Shown here piece by piece: positions 8,564 through 17,547 of a stretch of 64,000 bases of DNA. Source of the stretch: an uncultured Treponema sp. (GTDB taxonomy: Bacteria > Spirochaetota > Spirochaetia > Treponematales > Treponemataceae); assembly GCF_934725225.1 (NCBI RefSeq), contig NZ_CAKVAM010000003.1, forward strand, positions 186,001 to 250,000, in the 5' to 3' direction. The notes under the pieces are model-generated. The model was not told the origin of the DNA and made no database searches. It worked only from the letters and a program-made list of their open reading frames with translations. How positions within the stretch are numbered: position 1 is the stretch's first letter; each line of letters begins with the position of its first letter. A program made the translations under genes and the position numbers.

Positions 8564-9101
8564 CTAATAATTTAATGTAGACTTATCGACATATTATCTT
8601 CATTACCAATAGAGTATACGCTCCATAGCTTATAGGCATATCTCTTTCTCAACTTATAATGCACATATTTATACAACTTAACAGCACAACCCTCAGCCAA
8701 GTTGTATGTAATACAGTTCATCAGACTATTTTCATAGCTCTTTGTCAGACTATTCATGCAAATCATTACAGCTTATCTATAAGAATGCGTACAGCTTATA
8801 TGCATCTTCATGGATAAGTTATCCAACAATTTATATACAGCAAGTAGTAAACACTGCGGATAGCCTAGCAATAAAAACAACCATAACCTAAAGCAACCTT
8901 GCTCAATAGCTTATAAATTATTTCATCTGCAAATTAGAAAAAAAATAAAAACTTCTATATTTTTATCTAAAAAATCGACAATTTTTTTTAATTTAAGGCA
9001 ATAACATAGTTATAAATAAAAAATAAATACACAAACAGCATTTTCAAGTTTTTATTGAAAATCTAAAAATAAGGAGGAAAAGAAAATAAAAATAAGAAAC
9101 G

Positions 9102-9248
9102 AGACTTTTTAACTGATATTAGGCAGTAAAAAAAGTCTAAAAATTCGGTTGCGGAAAACAGGCTAGAAAAATTCTATACAAAGTAAAGAACTTCCGCAGA
9201 TTTTTCAAACCACCAAAAGAAAAAAGACGTTGTCTAAAACTTTAGTGG
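9102..9248 (+). promoter_or_regulatory. Hairpin-rich 5' leader of the DUF4469 gene
   Basis: Three nested or consecutive stems end 44 nt before the gene. First, AGACTTTTTAACTG (9102-9115) pairs with CAGTAAAAAAAGTCT (9124-9138). Second, TGCGGAA (9150-9156) pairs with TTCCGCA (9192-9198). Third, an outer CCACCAAAAG / CTTTAGTGG stem (9210-9248) encloses AGAC-GTT-GTCT. This suggests a structured RNA leader; no known riboswitch class is recognised. Confidence 0.4.
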
Positions 9249-9292
9249 TAAAAACAACAGACAAAGAAAAATAATACAAAGGAGTCAATATT

Positions 9293-10051
9293 ATGATAAA
9301 TATCGACACAAAACGTAAAACTAACTTCGCTGTAACATTAACACCTTGCTATTTCAGGGAGCATACATACATTGCACGTGTTCCAAGAAAGACGATAACA
9401 ACAGATCAAATTTTAGACTTAGTTGCAGCTCATAATCAGGGAATTGACCGTTATCAGGTAGGTCATGCCATGGAACTGCTGAAAAAGGAAATTCTTGAAC
9501 AGGCAGAACTTGGTTTTGCAGTAGACATAATGGAAATCTGCAAGCTTTACATTGCCCCTTGCAATGGAATAAAGTCACTTACACCAGAAGCAGAAATCAT
9601 AACAGGCTTTGAAGCGCGTTTTTGCGCAAACGAGCAGTTAAACGAAAAACTTAAAACTATAAGTGCATCTGTAACCTCTGTAATAACTCCATCTCCTCAA
9701 ATTTCACAAATTGAAAATCCTGTAGACGGAACAAAGGACAAGACGCTAAAAGCCACATTCAGTGCACGTCTTATCGGTAAAAAGTTAAAGGTCGGAGGAG
9801 CAGAAAGCGGAATATGGTTTGTTCCAGAAACAGAAAATAACGAGCCAACAGAAGATGAATCTACCTGGATAAAAGTTCCAGAAGAATTTATAACAAGGAA
9901 TACATCTAAAATGCTTGAATTTCATCTTCCTCGTTTGCTTACAGCCGGAAAAAAATACTTTATACAAATCTGCACATCAGAAAGAAGTGGATATGAGCTA
10001 AAAACTCCAATAACAGGAATAAGTAAAATTCCTATTACAATAGAAAAATAA
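9293..10051 (+). CDS. HU/IHF-like DNA-binding domain plus DUF4469 protein
   Basis: A 252-aa protein. Residues 1 to about 115 look like the HU-like domain found in Bacteroidetes and treponemes (ITTDQILDLVAAHNQG, AMELLKKEILEQAELGFAV). Residues from about 145 to 252 form a beta-rich DUF4469 domain (VGGAESGIWFVPE, GKKYFIQICTSERSG). DNA binding is a family inference; the role of DUF4469 is unknown. It is a single-gene unit with a strong ribosome site (AAAGGAG), a long structured leader and its own terminator. Codon use is ordinary for the window. Confidence 0.75.
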   Translation: MINIDTKRKTNFAVTLTPCYFREHTYIARVPRKTITTDQILDLVAAHNQGIDRYQVGHAMELLKKEILEQAELGFAVDIMEICKLYIAPCNGIKSLTPEAEIITGFEARFCANEQLNEKLKTISASVTSVITPSPQISQIENPVDGTKDKTLKATFSARLIGKKLKVGGAESGIWFVPETENNEPTEDESTWIKVPEEFITRNTSKMLEFHLPRLLTAGKKYFIQICTSERSGYELKTPITGISKIPITIEK

Positions 10052-10058
10052 AACAAAA

Positions 10059-10103
10059 AATCCCGAAGCATAGCTGTATTACCATTATGCTTCCGGGATT
10101 TTC
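10059..10103 (+). terminator. Intrinsic terminator after the DUF4469 gene
   Basis: AATCCCGAAGCATA (10059-10072) pairs with TATGCTTCCGGGATT (10086-10100), followed by TTC and ATTT. It may also serve the convergent transketolase gene. Confidence 0.8.
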
Positions 10104-10128
10104 ATTTATAGCTTAGGTTAATAAAAAA

Positions 10129-12099
10129 TTAGCCTTCCAAGACTTTTGCCAAGTCAGCAGAAGTAAACTTGAGATCTTCAGCTACTTTTGCAGCAGGACC
10201 AGACTCGCCAAAGTGGTCGATTGTAAACAAGTCCTTTTTGCTTGAAACATATTTTTCCCAGCCAAAACTTACACCGGCTTCTGCAACAACAACACGCTTT
10301 GCATTTCCGATTATTTCTTTCTGGAATGATTCATCCTGCTTTTCAAACAAAGTCTTGTCCATAACGGAAACAACACGGATATTTTTGCCAGAAACAAGCT
10401 TTGCAGCGTTCAAAGACATTTCAACTTCAGAGCCTGTAGCAAGGATTGTAATATCAGGATTCTTTGTTCCTTCCTGAACTATATATGCGCCTTTTCTTAC
10501 AGTATTTTTCCAGTCTTTGTCGGCTTTTTCATATACAGCGATTGCCTGTCTTGTAAATGCCATGCAAACCGGATGGTCTGTGCTTTCAAGCGCCATTTCC
10601 CATGCAACAGCAGACTCTTCTGCATCGCCCGGACGCAGGAACTGCACATTAGGAATACAGCGCAAAGCCGCATTTGTTTCAACAGGCTGATGTGTAGGGC
10701 CGTCCTCACCTACGTAAATTGAATCATGTGTAAAGATATAGATGTTAGGAAGCTTGCTCAAAGCAGCAACACGCAAAGAAGGACGCAGATAGTCGCTGAA
10801 CACAAGGAATGTAGCCCCGAAAGCTCTAAGACCTCCATGCAAGTTGATTCCGCTCATAACCTGGCTCATCGCAAACTCACGGATTCCATATTCAATTGTG
10901 CGGCCTTTTCTGTTTGTCTTGTTATAAACACCGTCATCATCAGCAACTTTTGTCTTGTTAGGTCCCTGCAAGTCAGCAGAACCGCCCACAAGCCATTCAT
11001 AGCGTTTAGCCATGCAGTTAAGGCTTTTTCCGCTGGCATCACGTGTAGCAAGCTTATCTCCAACCTTGTAAGAAGGGGATTCACACTCGCCTGTTGCCTT
11101 GTGATTCCAGTAAGCGTCCCATTTCTTTGCAAGCTCAGGATTCTCATTTGCCCATTCAGCAAATGTCTTGTTCCAGTTTTCTTCAGCTTTTGCCCATTCA
11201 GCTCTCTTTTCTTCAAAGTACTTATATGCTTCAGGAGCAACCCAAAACTGCTCATCAGCAGGAATTCCAAGAGCATTTTTTGCAGCCTTGCATCCTTCCT
11301 CTCCAAGAGGAGCGCCATGCACATCAGCAGTTCCCTGTTTTGGAGCGCCTTTGCCAATTACAGATTTAAGGATAATTAAAGAAGGCTTTGAAGTATCACG
11401 CTTTGCAATCTCAACAAGATCTGCAATTTCACCTATGTTATACATAGAGCCGCGCAAAACCTGCCAGCCGTAAGAAAGATAGCGTTTTTCAATGTCATCT
11501 GTGAATGTTATATCAGTGTTTCCATCGATTGAGATTTTATTTTCATCATAGAACACGATAAGCTTTCCAAGACCAAGATTTCCGGCAAGAGAGCTGGCTT
11601 CTGATGAAACACCTTCTTCAAGACAGCCTTCGCCAACAAGAGTATAAGTGTAATGGTCAACAATTGTATGCTTTGGAGTATTAAAGCGGGCGGCAAGCAT
11701 TGTCTCTGCAATTGCCATTCCAACTGCGGCGGCAATCCCCTGTCCAAGCGGGCCAGATGTGCATTCAACACCATCTGTTTCGCCGTATTCAGGATGTCCC
11801 GGGCATTTTGAGCCAATCTGACGGAATGACTTTATATCATCAAGCGAAACTTTATATCCTGAAAGGTGAAGAATTGAATAAAGCAACATCGAGCCGTGTC
11901 CGGCAGAAAGAACAAAGCGGTCCCTGTCCACCCATTTTGAATCAGCAGGATTATGCTTTAAAAGCTCACCGTAAAGAACAGCAGCGACTTCCGCAGCGCC
12001 AAGAGGAAGTCCTGGATGACCTGAATTTGCCTTCTGGATTGCATCCATAGAAAGGCTTCTGATTGACAAAGCGACAGCTTCGATAGCTTTTGTGTCCAT
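10129..12099 (-). CDS. tkt: Transketolase
   Basis: A 656-aa thiamine-diphosphate enzyme that moves two-carbon ketol units between sugar phosphates in the non-oxidative pentose phosphate pathway. It has the usual layout: N-terminal TPP domain with SGHPGLPLGAAE, LSAGHGSMLLYSILHLSGY, CTSGPLGQGIA and a GEGCLEEG (156-163) in the place of the common GDG motif; a middle Pyr domain with GIREFAM and DSIYVGEDGPTHQP; and a C-terminal domain with ILATGSEV and DHFGESGP. Length is normal. A perfect hairpin covers part of its ribosome site. It is followed by a shared terminator region toward the convergent DUF4469 gene. Confidence 0.96.
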   Translation of the reverse strand: MDTKAIEAVALSIRSLSMDAIQKANSGHPGLPLGAAEVAAVLYGELLKHNPADSKWVDRDRFVLSAGHGSMLLYSILHLSGYKVSLDDIKSFRQIGSKCPGHPEYGETDGVECTSGPLGQGIAAAVGMAIAETMLAARFNTPKHTIVDHYTYTLVGEGCLEEGVSSEASSLAGNLGLGKLIVFYDENKISIDGNTDITFTDDIEKRYLSYGWQVLRGSMYNIGEIADLVEIAKRDTSKPSLIILKSVIGKGAPKQGTADVHGAPLGEEGCKAAKNALGIPADEQFWVAPEAYKYFEEKRAEWAKAEENWNKTFAEWANENPELAKKWDAYWNHKATGECESPSYKVGDKLATRDASGKSLNCMAKRYEWLVGGSADLQGPNKTKVADDDGVYNKTNRKGRTIEYGIREFAMSQVMSGINLHGGLRAFGATFLVFSDYLRPSLRVAALSKLPNIYIFTHDSIYVGEDGPTHQPVETNAALRCIPNVQFLRPGDAEESAVAWEMALESTDHPVCMAFTRQAIAVYEKADKDWKNTVRKGAYIVQEGTKNPDITILATGSEVEMSLNAAKLVSGKNIRVVSVMDKTLFEKQDESFQKEIIGNAKRVVVAEAGVSFGWEKYVSSKKDLFTIDHFGESGPAAKVAEDLKFTSADLAKVLEG

Positions 12100-12111
12100 A
12101 GTTGTTACACT

Positions 12112-12139
12112 CCACTAAAATTAAGGAAAATTTTAGTGG
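12112..12139 (-). promoter_or_regulatory. Inverted repeat overlapping the transketolase ribosome site
   Basis: CCACTAAAATT and AATTTTAGTGG form 11-bp perfect arms around a short loop. On the transcribed strand the arm nearest the gene overlaps GGAG (12110-12113), which lies 10 nt before ATG 12099. It could be a protein operator or an RNA hairpin limiting ribosome access. Confidence 0.5.
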
Positions 12140-12201
12140 TATTCTACAACTAAGCGTCTGTTTTTTCAATCATCTAAAGGTTAAAAAACAAATGGTACTT
12201 A

Positions 12202-12678
12202 CTACAAGAGTTCTGGACGTGAAATTCTTCTCAGCAAGTCTAAAAGCTCGCCTTTTGAAGGGCAAGCCTGAATTCCCTTGCGGAATTTTTCATTCTTAAA
12301 CAAAGTCGCCAAGGCAGACAGAACTTTTATATGGAACTGCGCAGAATCAGAAAGAATAATAAACATGACGTAAACTTTCTTTACATCAGGAGCTTGCATA
12401 TCAAGAGGCTCACGTAAATACGCAACAACAATCTTGCTTTCAGAGCTGTTTTTTACAAGTGGATAGCGTGGATGCGGAATTGCAATTCCATTTCCAACAG
12501 CCGTGCTAAGAACTTTTTCACGCTCAACAAGTTCTTTTTGAAGCTGGTGCGCAGTAAGACCAGAAGGCACAACAATACGGTCGCATATATATTCAAAGAT
12601 TTTTGCACAGGAATTTCCCGGCACATTCTCTAAAACTTCTCCACGCTCAAAAAGAAGATCAATATCAAAATCTTCCAT
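12202..12678 (-). CDS. PTS EIIA (PtsN/fructose type) domain protein
   Basis: A 158-aa single-domain EIIA of the nitrogen/fructose type. The phosphorylatable histidine is His69 in VGNGIAIPHPR, with the family pattern TAVGNGIAIPHP. No EIIB or EIIC lies nearby, so a regulatory role like PtsN is more likely than sugar transport; that is inference. It lies 26 nt after a conserved hypothetical gene on the same strand and about 100 nt ahead of transketolase, so the three may share transcripts. Confidence 0.9.
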   Translation of the reverse strand: MEDFDIDLLFERGEVLENVPGNSCAKIFEYICDRIVVPSGLTAHQLQKELVEREKVLSTAVGNGIAIPHPRYPLVKNSSESKIVVAYLREPLDMQAPDVKKVYVMFIILSDSAQFHIKVLSALATLFKNEKFRKGIQACPSKGELLDLLRRISRPELL

Positions 12679-12704
12679 AATAGAACACTCCTCATAACCC
12701 GCTT

Positions 12705-14225
12705 TTACTTTTTCTTAAAAGAACTGATTCTGCCTGCAACGCATGAACCGCCCTTTATAACCTTGAACTGGCTTTGTTTTTCCTTTGCAAGAGAAGACTC
12801 AAGAATTCCCTTTATATCCTCAAAGTTCCATTCCATTCCGTCCAATGAAAGAAGCAACGCATCCGCAGTTTCTTCCGCAGTCGGATCGGAAGCTATGGTT
12901 TCAAGCATACGCAGGATATGTCCATGAAGCTGAGCCAAAACCACAACTTCCTGGCTTGGAAGGTTCAGAATCAATTCACCAAGGAAATCAATTTTCCTCA
13001 CTAGAGAGGAAACATTTCCATAAAGTTCCAGTGTCTTTTTTCTGACCGCTCCAAGAGTCTGATCTGCAAACCAGTTGTAATCTTTTTGAAGAATAGCATA
13101 TCTTTCTTTAAGCGACAAGATAATTTTTTGAAGCTGAATATCGTCAAGAGAAAAGTCATCCCGGCAGATAAAATCCAGCGCATACTTTACATAATCTGTT
13201 TTTTTCTGATAAAGAGCATCAAGCATAATCTGGTCATAAACAAATTCTGGAATAGAGTTAAGCGTATATTCCGCAAACGTAATATTCTTTTTTAGCTCAT
13301 TGTTTAAAACTGCAAGCGTAGAATTCCATTTTCCGAATGCCGGAACTTCTTCACCTTTTCGCCATAGCCTTGTTTCAACCCCATAATGCTCAAAAGCAAT
13401 CTTGTTTGTATGTTTAAATAAAAGCTCCTCCGTTGAGCCGCAGTAAGGAACACACAGAGTGCTTCTATTTTCAAAAAAAACTGTAACAAGCTGCTCTTCT
13501 ATAGAGGTCATTGGTCCGCGCTTTTCAAAGCAGTCAAGAAGTCTTTTTTCAAGCTCCGCAAACCACTCAATCCGCTTTTCTCCAATTTCGCCCTTATCGA
13601 ATCTAGTTTCATCGCTATGCAGAATCATCATATTAAGCTTGCCTGCATTCCAGTCAGTAACACAGCAAAGGATTCTGTCGCCTTTTTTATATCCGTATTT
13701 TTCTGCAAGATAGTCCAAGTCAAGCCCCGTAAGCTTAACTGTATTTGAAAGCTCAAAGTCACGTGAAACCAAATCTAAGTCTTTATTCGCAGGGTCAGCA
13801 GCTATATATTGGGGAGCATATTCTTCGCCATAAAGCATGAACATATCTATAGCATCGTCGCTGTCAAAAACACCAACCTTGGAAGGAACTTTTTTTCCCT
13901 TTACATAAAACCTAAGCGTTGAAGAAATTCTATCTGTCTCCACAAAAGGCATACATCTGTCGCCCGGAACAAAAACTCCCTGCTCTGCCTCTTTAGCTGT
14001 AGGAAGTATGCTGAAAATCTCACCAGTAAAAGCTCCTGCGTGAGTAACAAACCTTCCGTCTTCAAGCTCAAGAACATTAGGACTTGAACAAAGAAAATCC
14101 ACTGCGTCTTCCAGCGAAGCAGAAAAGCCAAGGGTGTTCAAGACTTTTCTCATATCCTTTGCGGTGAAAGGCTTTGTATAAGTCCTCAAAAATTTTTCCG
14201 CTAATTCTTCTCTTGAAAATCCCAT
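12705..14225 (-). CDS. Conserved hypothetical protein (506 aa)
   Basis: Not recognised beyond being spirochaete-like. The N-terminal 75 residues (FSREELAEKFL, AKDMRKVLNTLGF, FLCSSPNVLELEDGRFV) look like a winged-helix or HTH module. The rest is mixed alpha/beta with no signal peptide or membrane helix, so it is probably cytosolic. The final segment (QFKVIKGGSCVAGRISSFKKK) is basic. It shares strand with the EIIA gene 26 nt downstream, suggesting one operon and perhaps a shared regulatory pathway. Confidence 0.75.
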   Translation of the reverse strand: MGFSREELAEKFLRTYTKPFTAKDMRKVLNTLGFSASLEDAVDFLCSSPNVLELEDGRFVTHAGAFTGEIFSILPTAKEAEQGVFVPGDRCMPFVETDRISSTLRFYVKGKKVPSKVGVFDSDDAIDMFMLYGEEYAPQYIAADPANKDLDLVSRDFELSNTVKLTGLDLDYLAEKYGYKKGDRILCCVTDWNAGKLNMMILHSDETRFDKGEIGEKRIEWFAELEKRLLDCFEKRGPMTSIEEQLVTVFFENRSTLCVPYCGSTEELLFKHTNKIAFEHYGVETRLWRKGEEVPAFGKWNSTLAVLNNELKKNITFAEYTLNSIPEFVYDQIMLDALYQKKTDYVKYALDFICRDDFSLDDIQLQKIILSLKERYAILQKDYNWFADQTLGAVRKKTLELYGNVSSLVRKIDFLGELILNLPSQEVVVLAQLHGHILRMLETIASDPTAEETADALLLSLDGMEWNFEDIKGILESSLAKEKQSQFKVIKGGSCVAGRISSFKKK

Positions 14226-14346
14226 GCTATCAATATTAATACTTTTTCACATAAATAAAAAGATTTTAGAAAAAAAATTGAAAATAATAAGCAATAAGTT
14301 TAATATATTTTTATAGACAGTCTGAAGTTCGACTTTTTTAAATCAA

Positions 14347-14374
14347 TGTCATTATCGGGCTTGACCCGATAATC
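14347..14374 (+). repeat. Dispersed TGTCATT palindrome, copy D
   Basis: TGTCATTATCGGGCTTG followed by ACCCGATAATCT; ATTATCGGG pairs with CCCGATAAT. It sits 3 nt before the AGGAGG ribosome site of the nitroreductase gene, so the hairpin is in the 5' leader. Confidence 0.8.
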
Positions 14375-14386
14375 TTAGGAGGAAAA

Positions 14387-14911
14387 ATGGATTTCATTGA
14401 GCTTTCAAAAAAAAGGTATTCTGTAAGGAAATTTTCAAGCCAGAAGGTTGAAAATGAAAAACTTGCCAAAATCCTTGAGGCAGGGCGGCTAGCTCCAACA
14501 GCGAAAAACAGCCAGTCGCACAAAATATTCATCATAAAAAGCAAGGACGCACTAGAGAAAATTTATAGCGCAACTCCAATGTCTTATCATGCGCCTATTG
14601 TGCTTATGGTTTGCTATGACAAAAAAATAAGCTACAAGAACACTTCGGACACTCATTATCCAGACTATGACGGCGGAGAAGCTGACGCAGCCATAGTAAC
14701 AACCGCAATGATGATGGAAGCCACAGAGCTGGGACTAGGAACTTTATGGGCAAGAGGATATGACAGCCAGAAAATCTATGACGCTTTTCCGCAGATAAAA
14801 GACCTTGAGCTTGTATGCCTGCTGGACATTGGCTATCCGGCGGAAGACTCTTCCCCAAGTGAAAGGCACTTTATGAGAAAAGAACTTTCAGAAACCACAG
14901 TAGAACTTTAA
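14387..14911 (+). CDS. Nitroreductase-family flavoprotein
   Basis: A 174-aa short nitroreductase, an FMN-dependent NAD(P)H oxidoreductase. KKRYSVRKFSSQKV (9-22) is the N-terminal FMN-binding motif. GRLAPTAKNSQSHKI and LGLGTLWARGYD with a C-terminal LLDIGYPAEDSSPSER complete the fold. The physiological substrate is unknown; short clostridial and treponemal members act on quinones or nitro compounds in vitro. AGGAGG lies 7 nt upstream of the ATG, directly after repeat copy D. Confidence 0.9.
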   Translation: MDFIELSKKRYSVRKFSSQKVENEKLAKILEAGRLAPTAKNSQSHKIFIIKSKDALEKIYSATPMSYHAPIVLMVCYDKKISYKNTSDTHYPDYDGGEADAAIVTTAMMMEATELGLGTLWARGYDSQKIYDAFPQIKDLELVCLLDIGYPAEDSSPSERHFMRKELSETTVEL

Positions 14912-14948
14912 GGCAAGAGCCTGCATTCTTATCACGCAAAACAGCAAT

Positions 14949-15006
14949 TTTACATTCCTATGCAATAAGCAAGCGACAATAAAAACTTAAAGCATGGGAA
15001 TGTAAA
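14949..15006. terminator. Bidirectional terminator-like hairpin
   Basis: TTTACATTCCTATGC (14949-14963) pairs with GCATGGGAATGTAAA (14992-15006) with one mismatch, between the convergent nitroreductase and acetolactate synthase genes. The loop is long (28 nt) and the T-run short. Confidence 0.55.
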
Positions 15007-15012
15007 GCCCTT

Positions 15013-16749
15013 TTAGTTTCTTATTGCGTCAATATTGGCACTTCCTGCCTTTACAAACGGAAGAACATTTTCATCTCTTTCGATTCTAAGTCTCACAAAT
15101 CTAGGTCCTTTTGAAAATGCTTTTTCAGCCCATAAAGAGTCTGCATTTGCATCAATAGATTCAATTCCAAATCCTTCTGCAATTTTCAGCAAATCAGGAT
15201 TTTTTATAAACTCACTTGCACTGTAGTTCTTTTCAAAAAGATATTCCTGCTGCTGATGAACCATTCCAAGAACACCGTTTTCAAGAACAATAACTGTAAC
15301 ATTTAAATTAAGCTCGCTCAAAGTTGCAAGTTCCTGAAGATTCATAAGAATGCTTCCGTCTCCAGAAATACACACAATCTTCTTTTCAGGATTTGCAATA
15401 GCAGCTCCAATGGCAGCAGGCAAACCAAAGCCCATAGTTCCCAAAGAGCCGCTTGTTAAGAACTGGCGAGGATATTCCACAGGATAATACTGAGCCGCCC
15501 ACATCTGGTGCTGTCCTACATCTGTTGTAACAATTATATCATTTGAAGAAAGCCCCGCTTTTTTTGCATTCAAAGGAATTTCATTTATAAACTTACGAGG
15601 ATTTACTGAATCTGTTTTTTTTCCACGGCCAAGCTCAAAGCTTTCTGTCTGCTCAAAAACAGAGCAAAGGGATTCCAGCCAAGTCTTTCTTTGGGCGGCA
15701 AATTTTTTATCATCAGATTCTTTTATTTTTGAAACAAGAAGAGGAAGAGCTGCTTCCACATCGCAGACTAAAGAACAGCTTGAAGGAAGGATTTTGTTTA
15801 TTTCAGCAGCGTCAATATCTATATGTAGGATTTTTGCTTCCGGACAGAATTTTGCAATCGCGCCTGTTGCCCTGTCGTCAAAGCGCACTCCCATTGCAAG
15901 AACTACATCAGCGTCATGCATTGCCTTGTTCGCCGCATAAGAGCCGTGCATTCCGACCATGCCAAGATTATTTTTTATGCTCTTAGGCAGTGAGCCTATT
16001 CCCATAAGACTTGTTACTGCCGCAGCGTCAAAATACTCAAGAAGTGTTTTTATAGCAAATGAAGCCACAGGTGAATTGCATCCGCCTCCAATATAAAGCA
16101 CTGGACGTTCAGCAGACAAAAGAGCCTGCGACATTTCTTCAACAACACAAGGAATTTTGTCTTCTGGAGTAGAAAACTTTCTTGCAAAAACAGATTTCTT
16201 TACTTCCTCAGCAGAGCGGATTTTAGGCCATTCCTCAAATTCTGCAAATCCAATCTGAACATCGCGCGGAACATCTACAAGAACAGGTCCCGGTCGTCCG
16301 CTAGAAGCAATTTCAAACGCAAGAGGAATTGCTGTCAGAAGTTCTGAAACAGACTTTACCATCATGCTGTGCTTTGTAATAGGAAAAGAAAGCCCGAATG
16401 TATCAGCTTCCTGAAAAGCATCCGTTCCAATCAAAGATGTATTAACCTGACCTGTAATTGCTACAATTGGAATTGAATCGCATCTTGCGTCCGCAATGGC
16501 AGTAAGAAGATTCATTGCGCCAGGTCCGGAAGTCGCCATGCAAACAGCAGGAATTCCTGTTGAACGCGACATTCCTTGAGCAATAAAGCCAGCCGCCTGC
16601 TCATGGCGCACTAAAATATGCTTTATAGAAGATTTATTCAATTCATCGTACAAGGGAAGAATCTGACCGCCTGGAATTCCAGCGACATACTTAACGCCTT
16701 CCATTTCAAGAAGCTTTAAAATAATCTGTGAACCTGTAGCTTTTATCAT
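15013..16749 (-). CDS. ilvB: Acetolactate synthase, large (catalytic) subunit
   Basis: A 578-aa TPP/FAD enzyme that condenses two pyruvates (or pyruvate with 2-oxobutyrate) in branched-chain amino acid synthesis. Visible features are GIPGGQILPLYDEL, the catalytic Glu50 in VRHEQAAGFIAQG, the FAD-domain motif GVRFDDRATG and the TPP motif GDGSILMNLQELATL. FAD-domain and length features fit the biosynthetic (IlvB/IlvI) type rather than catabolic AlsS. No regulatory IlvN/IlvH gene and no other ilv genes flank it, so the small subunit must lie elsewhere or be absent. Confidence 0.94.
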   Translation of the reverse strand: MIKATGSQIILKLLEMEGVKYVAGIPGGQILPLYDELNKSSIKHILVRHEQAAGFIAQGMSRSTGIPAVCMATSGPGAMNLLTAIADARCDSIPIVAITGQVNTSLIGTDAFQEADTFGLSFPITKHSMMVKSVSELLTAIPLAFEIASSGRPGPVLVDVPRDVQIGFAEFEEWPKIRSAEEVKKSVFARKFSTPEDKIPCVVEEMSQALLSAERPVLYIGGGCNSPVASFAIKTLLEYFDAAAVTSLMGIGSLPKSIKNNLGMVGMHGSYAANKAMHDADVVLAMGVRFDDRATGAIAKFCPEAKILHIDIDAAEINKILPSSCSLVCDVEAALPLLVSKIKESDDKKFAAQRKTWLESLCSVFEQTESFELGRGKKTDSVNPRKFINEIPLNAKKAGLSSNDIIVTTDVGQHQMWAAQYYPVEYPRQFLTSGSLGTMGFGLPAAIGAAIANPEKKIVCISGDGSILMNLQELATLSELNLNVTVIVLENGVLGMVHQQQEYLFEKNYSASEFIKNPDLLKIAEGFGIESIDANADSLWAEKAFSKGPRFVRLRIERDENVLPFVKAGSANIDAIRN

Positions 16750-16870
16750 TCCGTCATTCTATAAAAAAAGACATCTGTTTTCAACAACAACTTTTATTGC
16801 CATCATCCAGTAAATGAAGATTGGAATTTACATTGACAAAAGTTTTTTTTTTAGCGATTATTAGCAAGTT

Positions 16871-17536
16871 ATGAAATTTGCATCCCGACAGCAGCTAGAG
16901 GCAATGTCAACATCACAGCTTATAGCCTTTGCTGATAAATATGGAATAGATATTCCAGGCGATCTTGACCGCCGTTTTATAATTGGAGAGCTTTTGGAGG
17001 CGGAAGAAGAGTTTGATTCGGCAGAAAAAAAGCCGGAAGTTCAAATTTCAGACGAAGACGAGCCAGTTCCAGACACGCTTCCAAAAACATACAACAATAC
17101 TTGCATAGACGCAGTTATCAGAAATCCAGCATGGCTTTTTGTGTTCTGGGATATAAAAGAATCTGACATTTCCACGCTGTCGCAGGACTTTTCATTTGAA
17201 AGCGCGTTTCTCCATATTTCGTTTTTTGACTCTGCTGAATCAGAAAAATCAGACGATTCATTTGATGTAAAGATTCCGCTTGAGCCGAACGAGCAGTACA
17301 TTATGATTCCCGGCGGAAAAAAGTTTGCAAGAATAGACTTAGCTGCTTCTTTCAGCGGAAAAAATGCAGAAATTCTTGCTTCAACAAGAATGATTGAAAT
17401 TCCAGAGGAAAGCAAGAAAATCCTTGAAATGCAGCCGGGTAAAAAACTTGACTTTCCGCCGCTTGTTCAGCTTTCAGGAATAAAAAAGATTCTGCATGAC
17501 AACTTTCTGAACCATAGACAGTCATTTTCAAACTAA
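16871..17536 (+). CDS. DUF4912 protein
   Basis: A 221-aa protein. The N-terminus has a short SAP/Rho-N-like helix pair (TSQLIAFADKYGIDIPGDL). The core, with DAVIRNPAWLFVFWDIKE and IPGGKKFARIDLA, is the DUF4912 signature. The family often sits just before GH57 enzymes and may be a carbohydrate-binding partner; that role is inferred from context. TTGACA (16833-16838) with GATTAT at 17-nt spacing ends 9 nt before the ATG. The GH57 gene follows after 11 nt, so the two are one operon. Confidence 0.82.
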   Translation: MKFASRQQLEAMSTSQLIAFADKYGIDIPGDLDRRFIIGELLEAEEEFDSAEKKPEVQISDEDEPVPDTLPKTYNNTCIDAVIRNPAWLFVFWDIKESDISTLSQDFSFESAFLHISFFDSAESEKSDDSFDVKIPLEPNEQYIMIPGGKKFARIDLAASFSGKNAEILASTRMIEIPEESKKILEMQPGKKLDFPPLVQLSGIKKILHDNFLNHRQSFSN

Positions 17537-17547
17537 AGGAATTAATA

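Larger units (their letters stand above)
8504..9292. other. 789-nt non-coding region before the DUF4469 gene
   Basis: No convincing gene. It holds repeat copy C (8535-8563), an AT-rich stretch with many CTTAT/GCTTATA words and a perfect GGATAA-G-TTATCC palindrome (8812-8824), an orphan AAGGAGG at 9071 with no ATG behind it, and a cluster of hairpins (9102-9248). The frame on the minus strand at 8572-8766 lacks coding character. Confidence 0.6.

Noticed and set aside
8572..8766. 64-codon frame in the non-coding region on the minus strand
   Set aside because: No ribosome site, no domain, and the sequence consists of CTTAT-type AT-rich words.
8812..8830. Possible DnaA box or origin at GGATAAGTTATCCAAC
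   Set aside because: Only a partial match to TTATCCACA, no cluster of boxes and no dnaA or dnaN nearby.
10726..11379. 217-codon open frame on the plus strand opposite transketolase
   Set aside because: It lies wholly antisense to an unmistakable transketolase, shows no family features, and other frames there are also open because of the codon bias.
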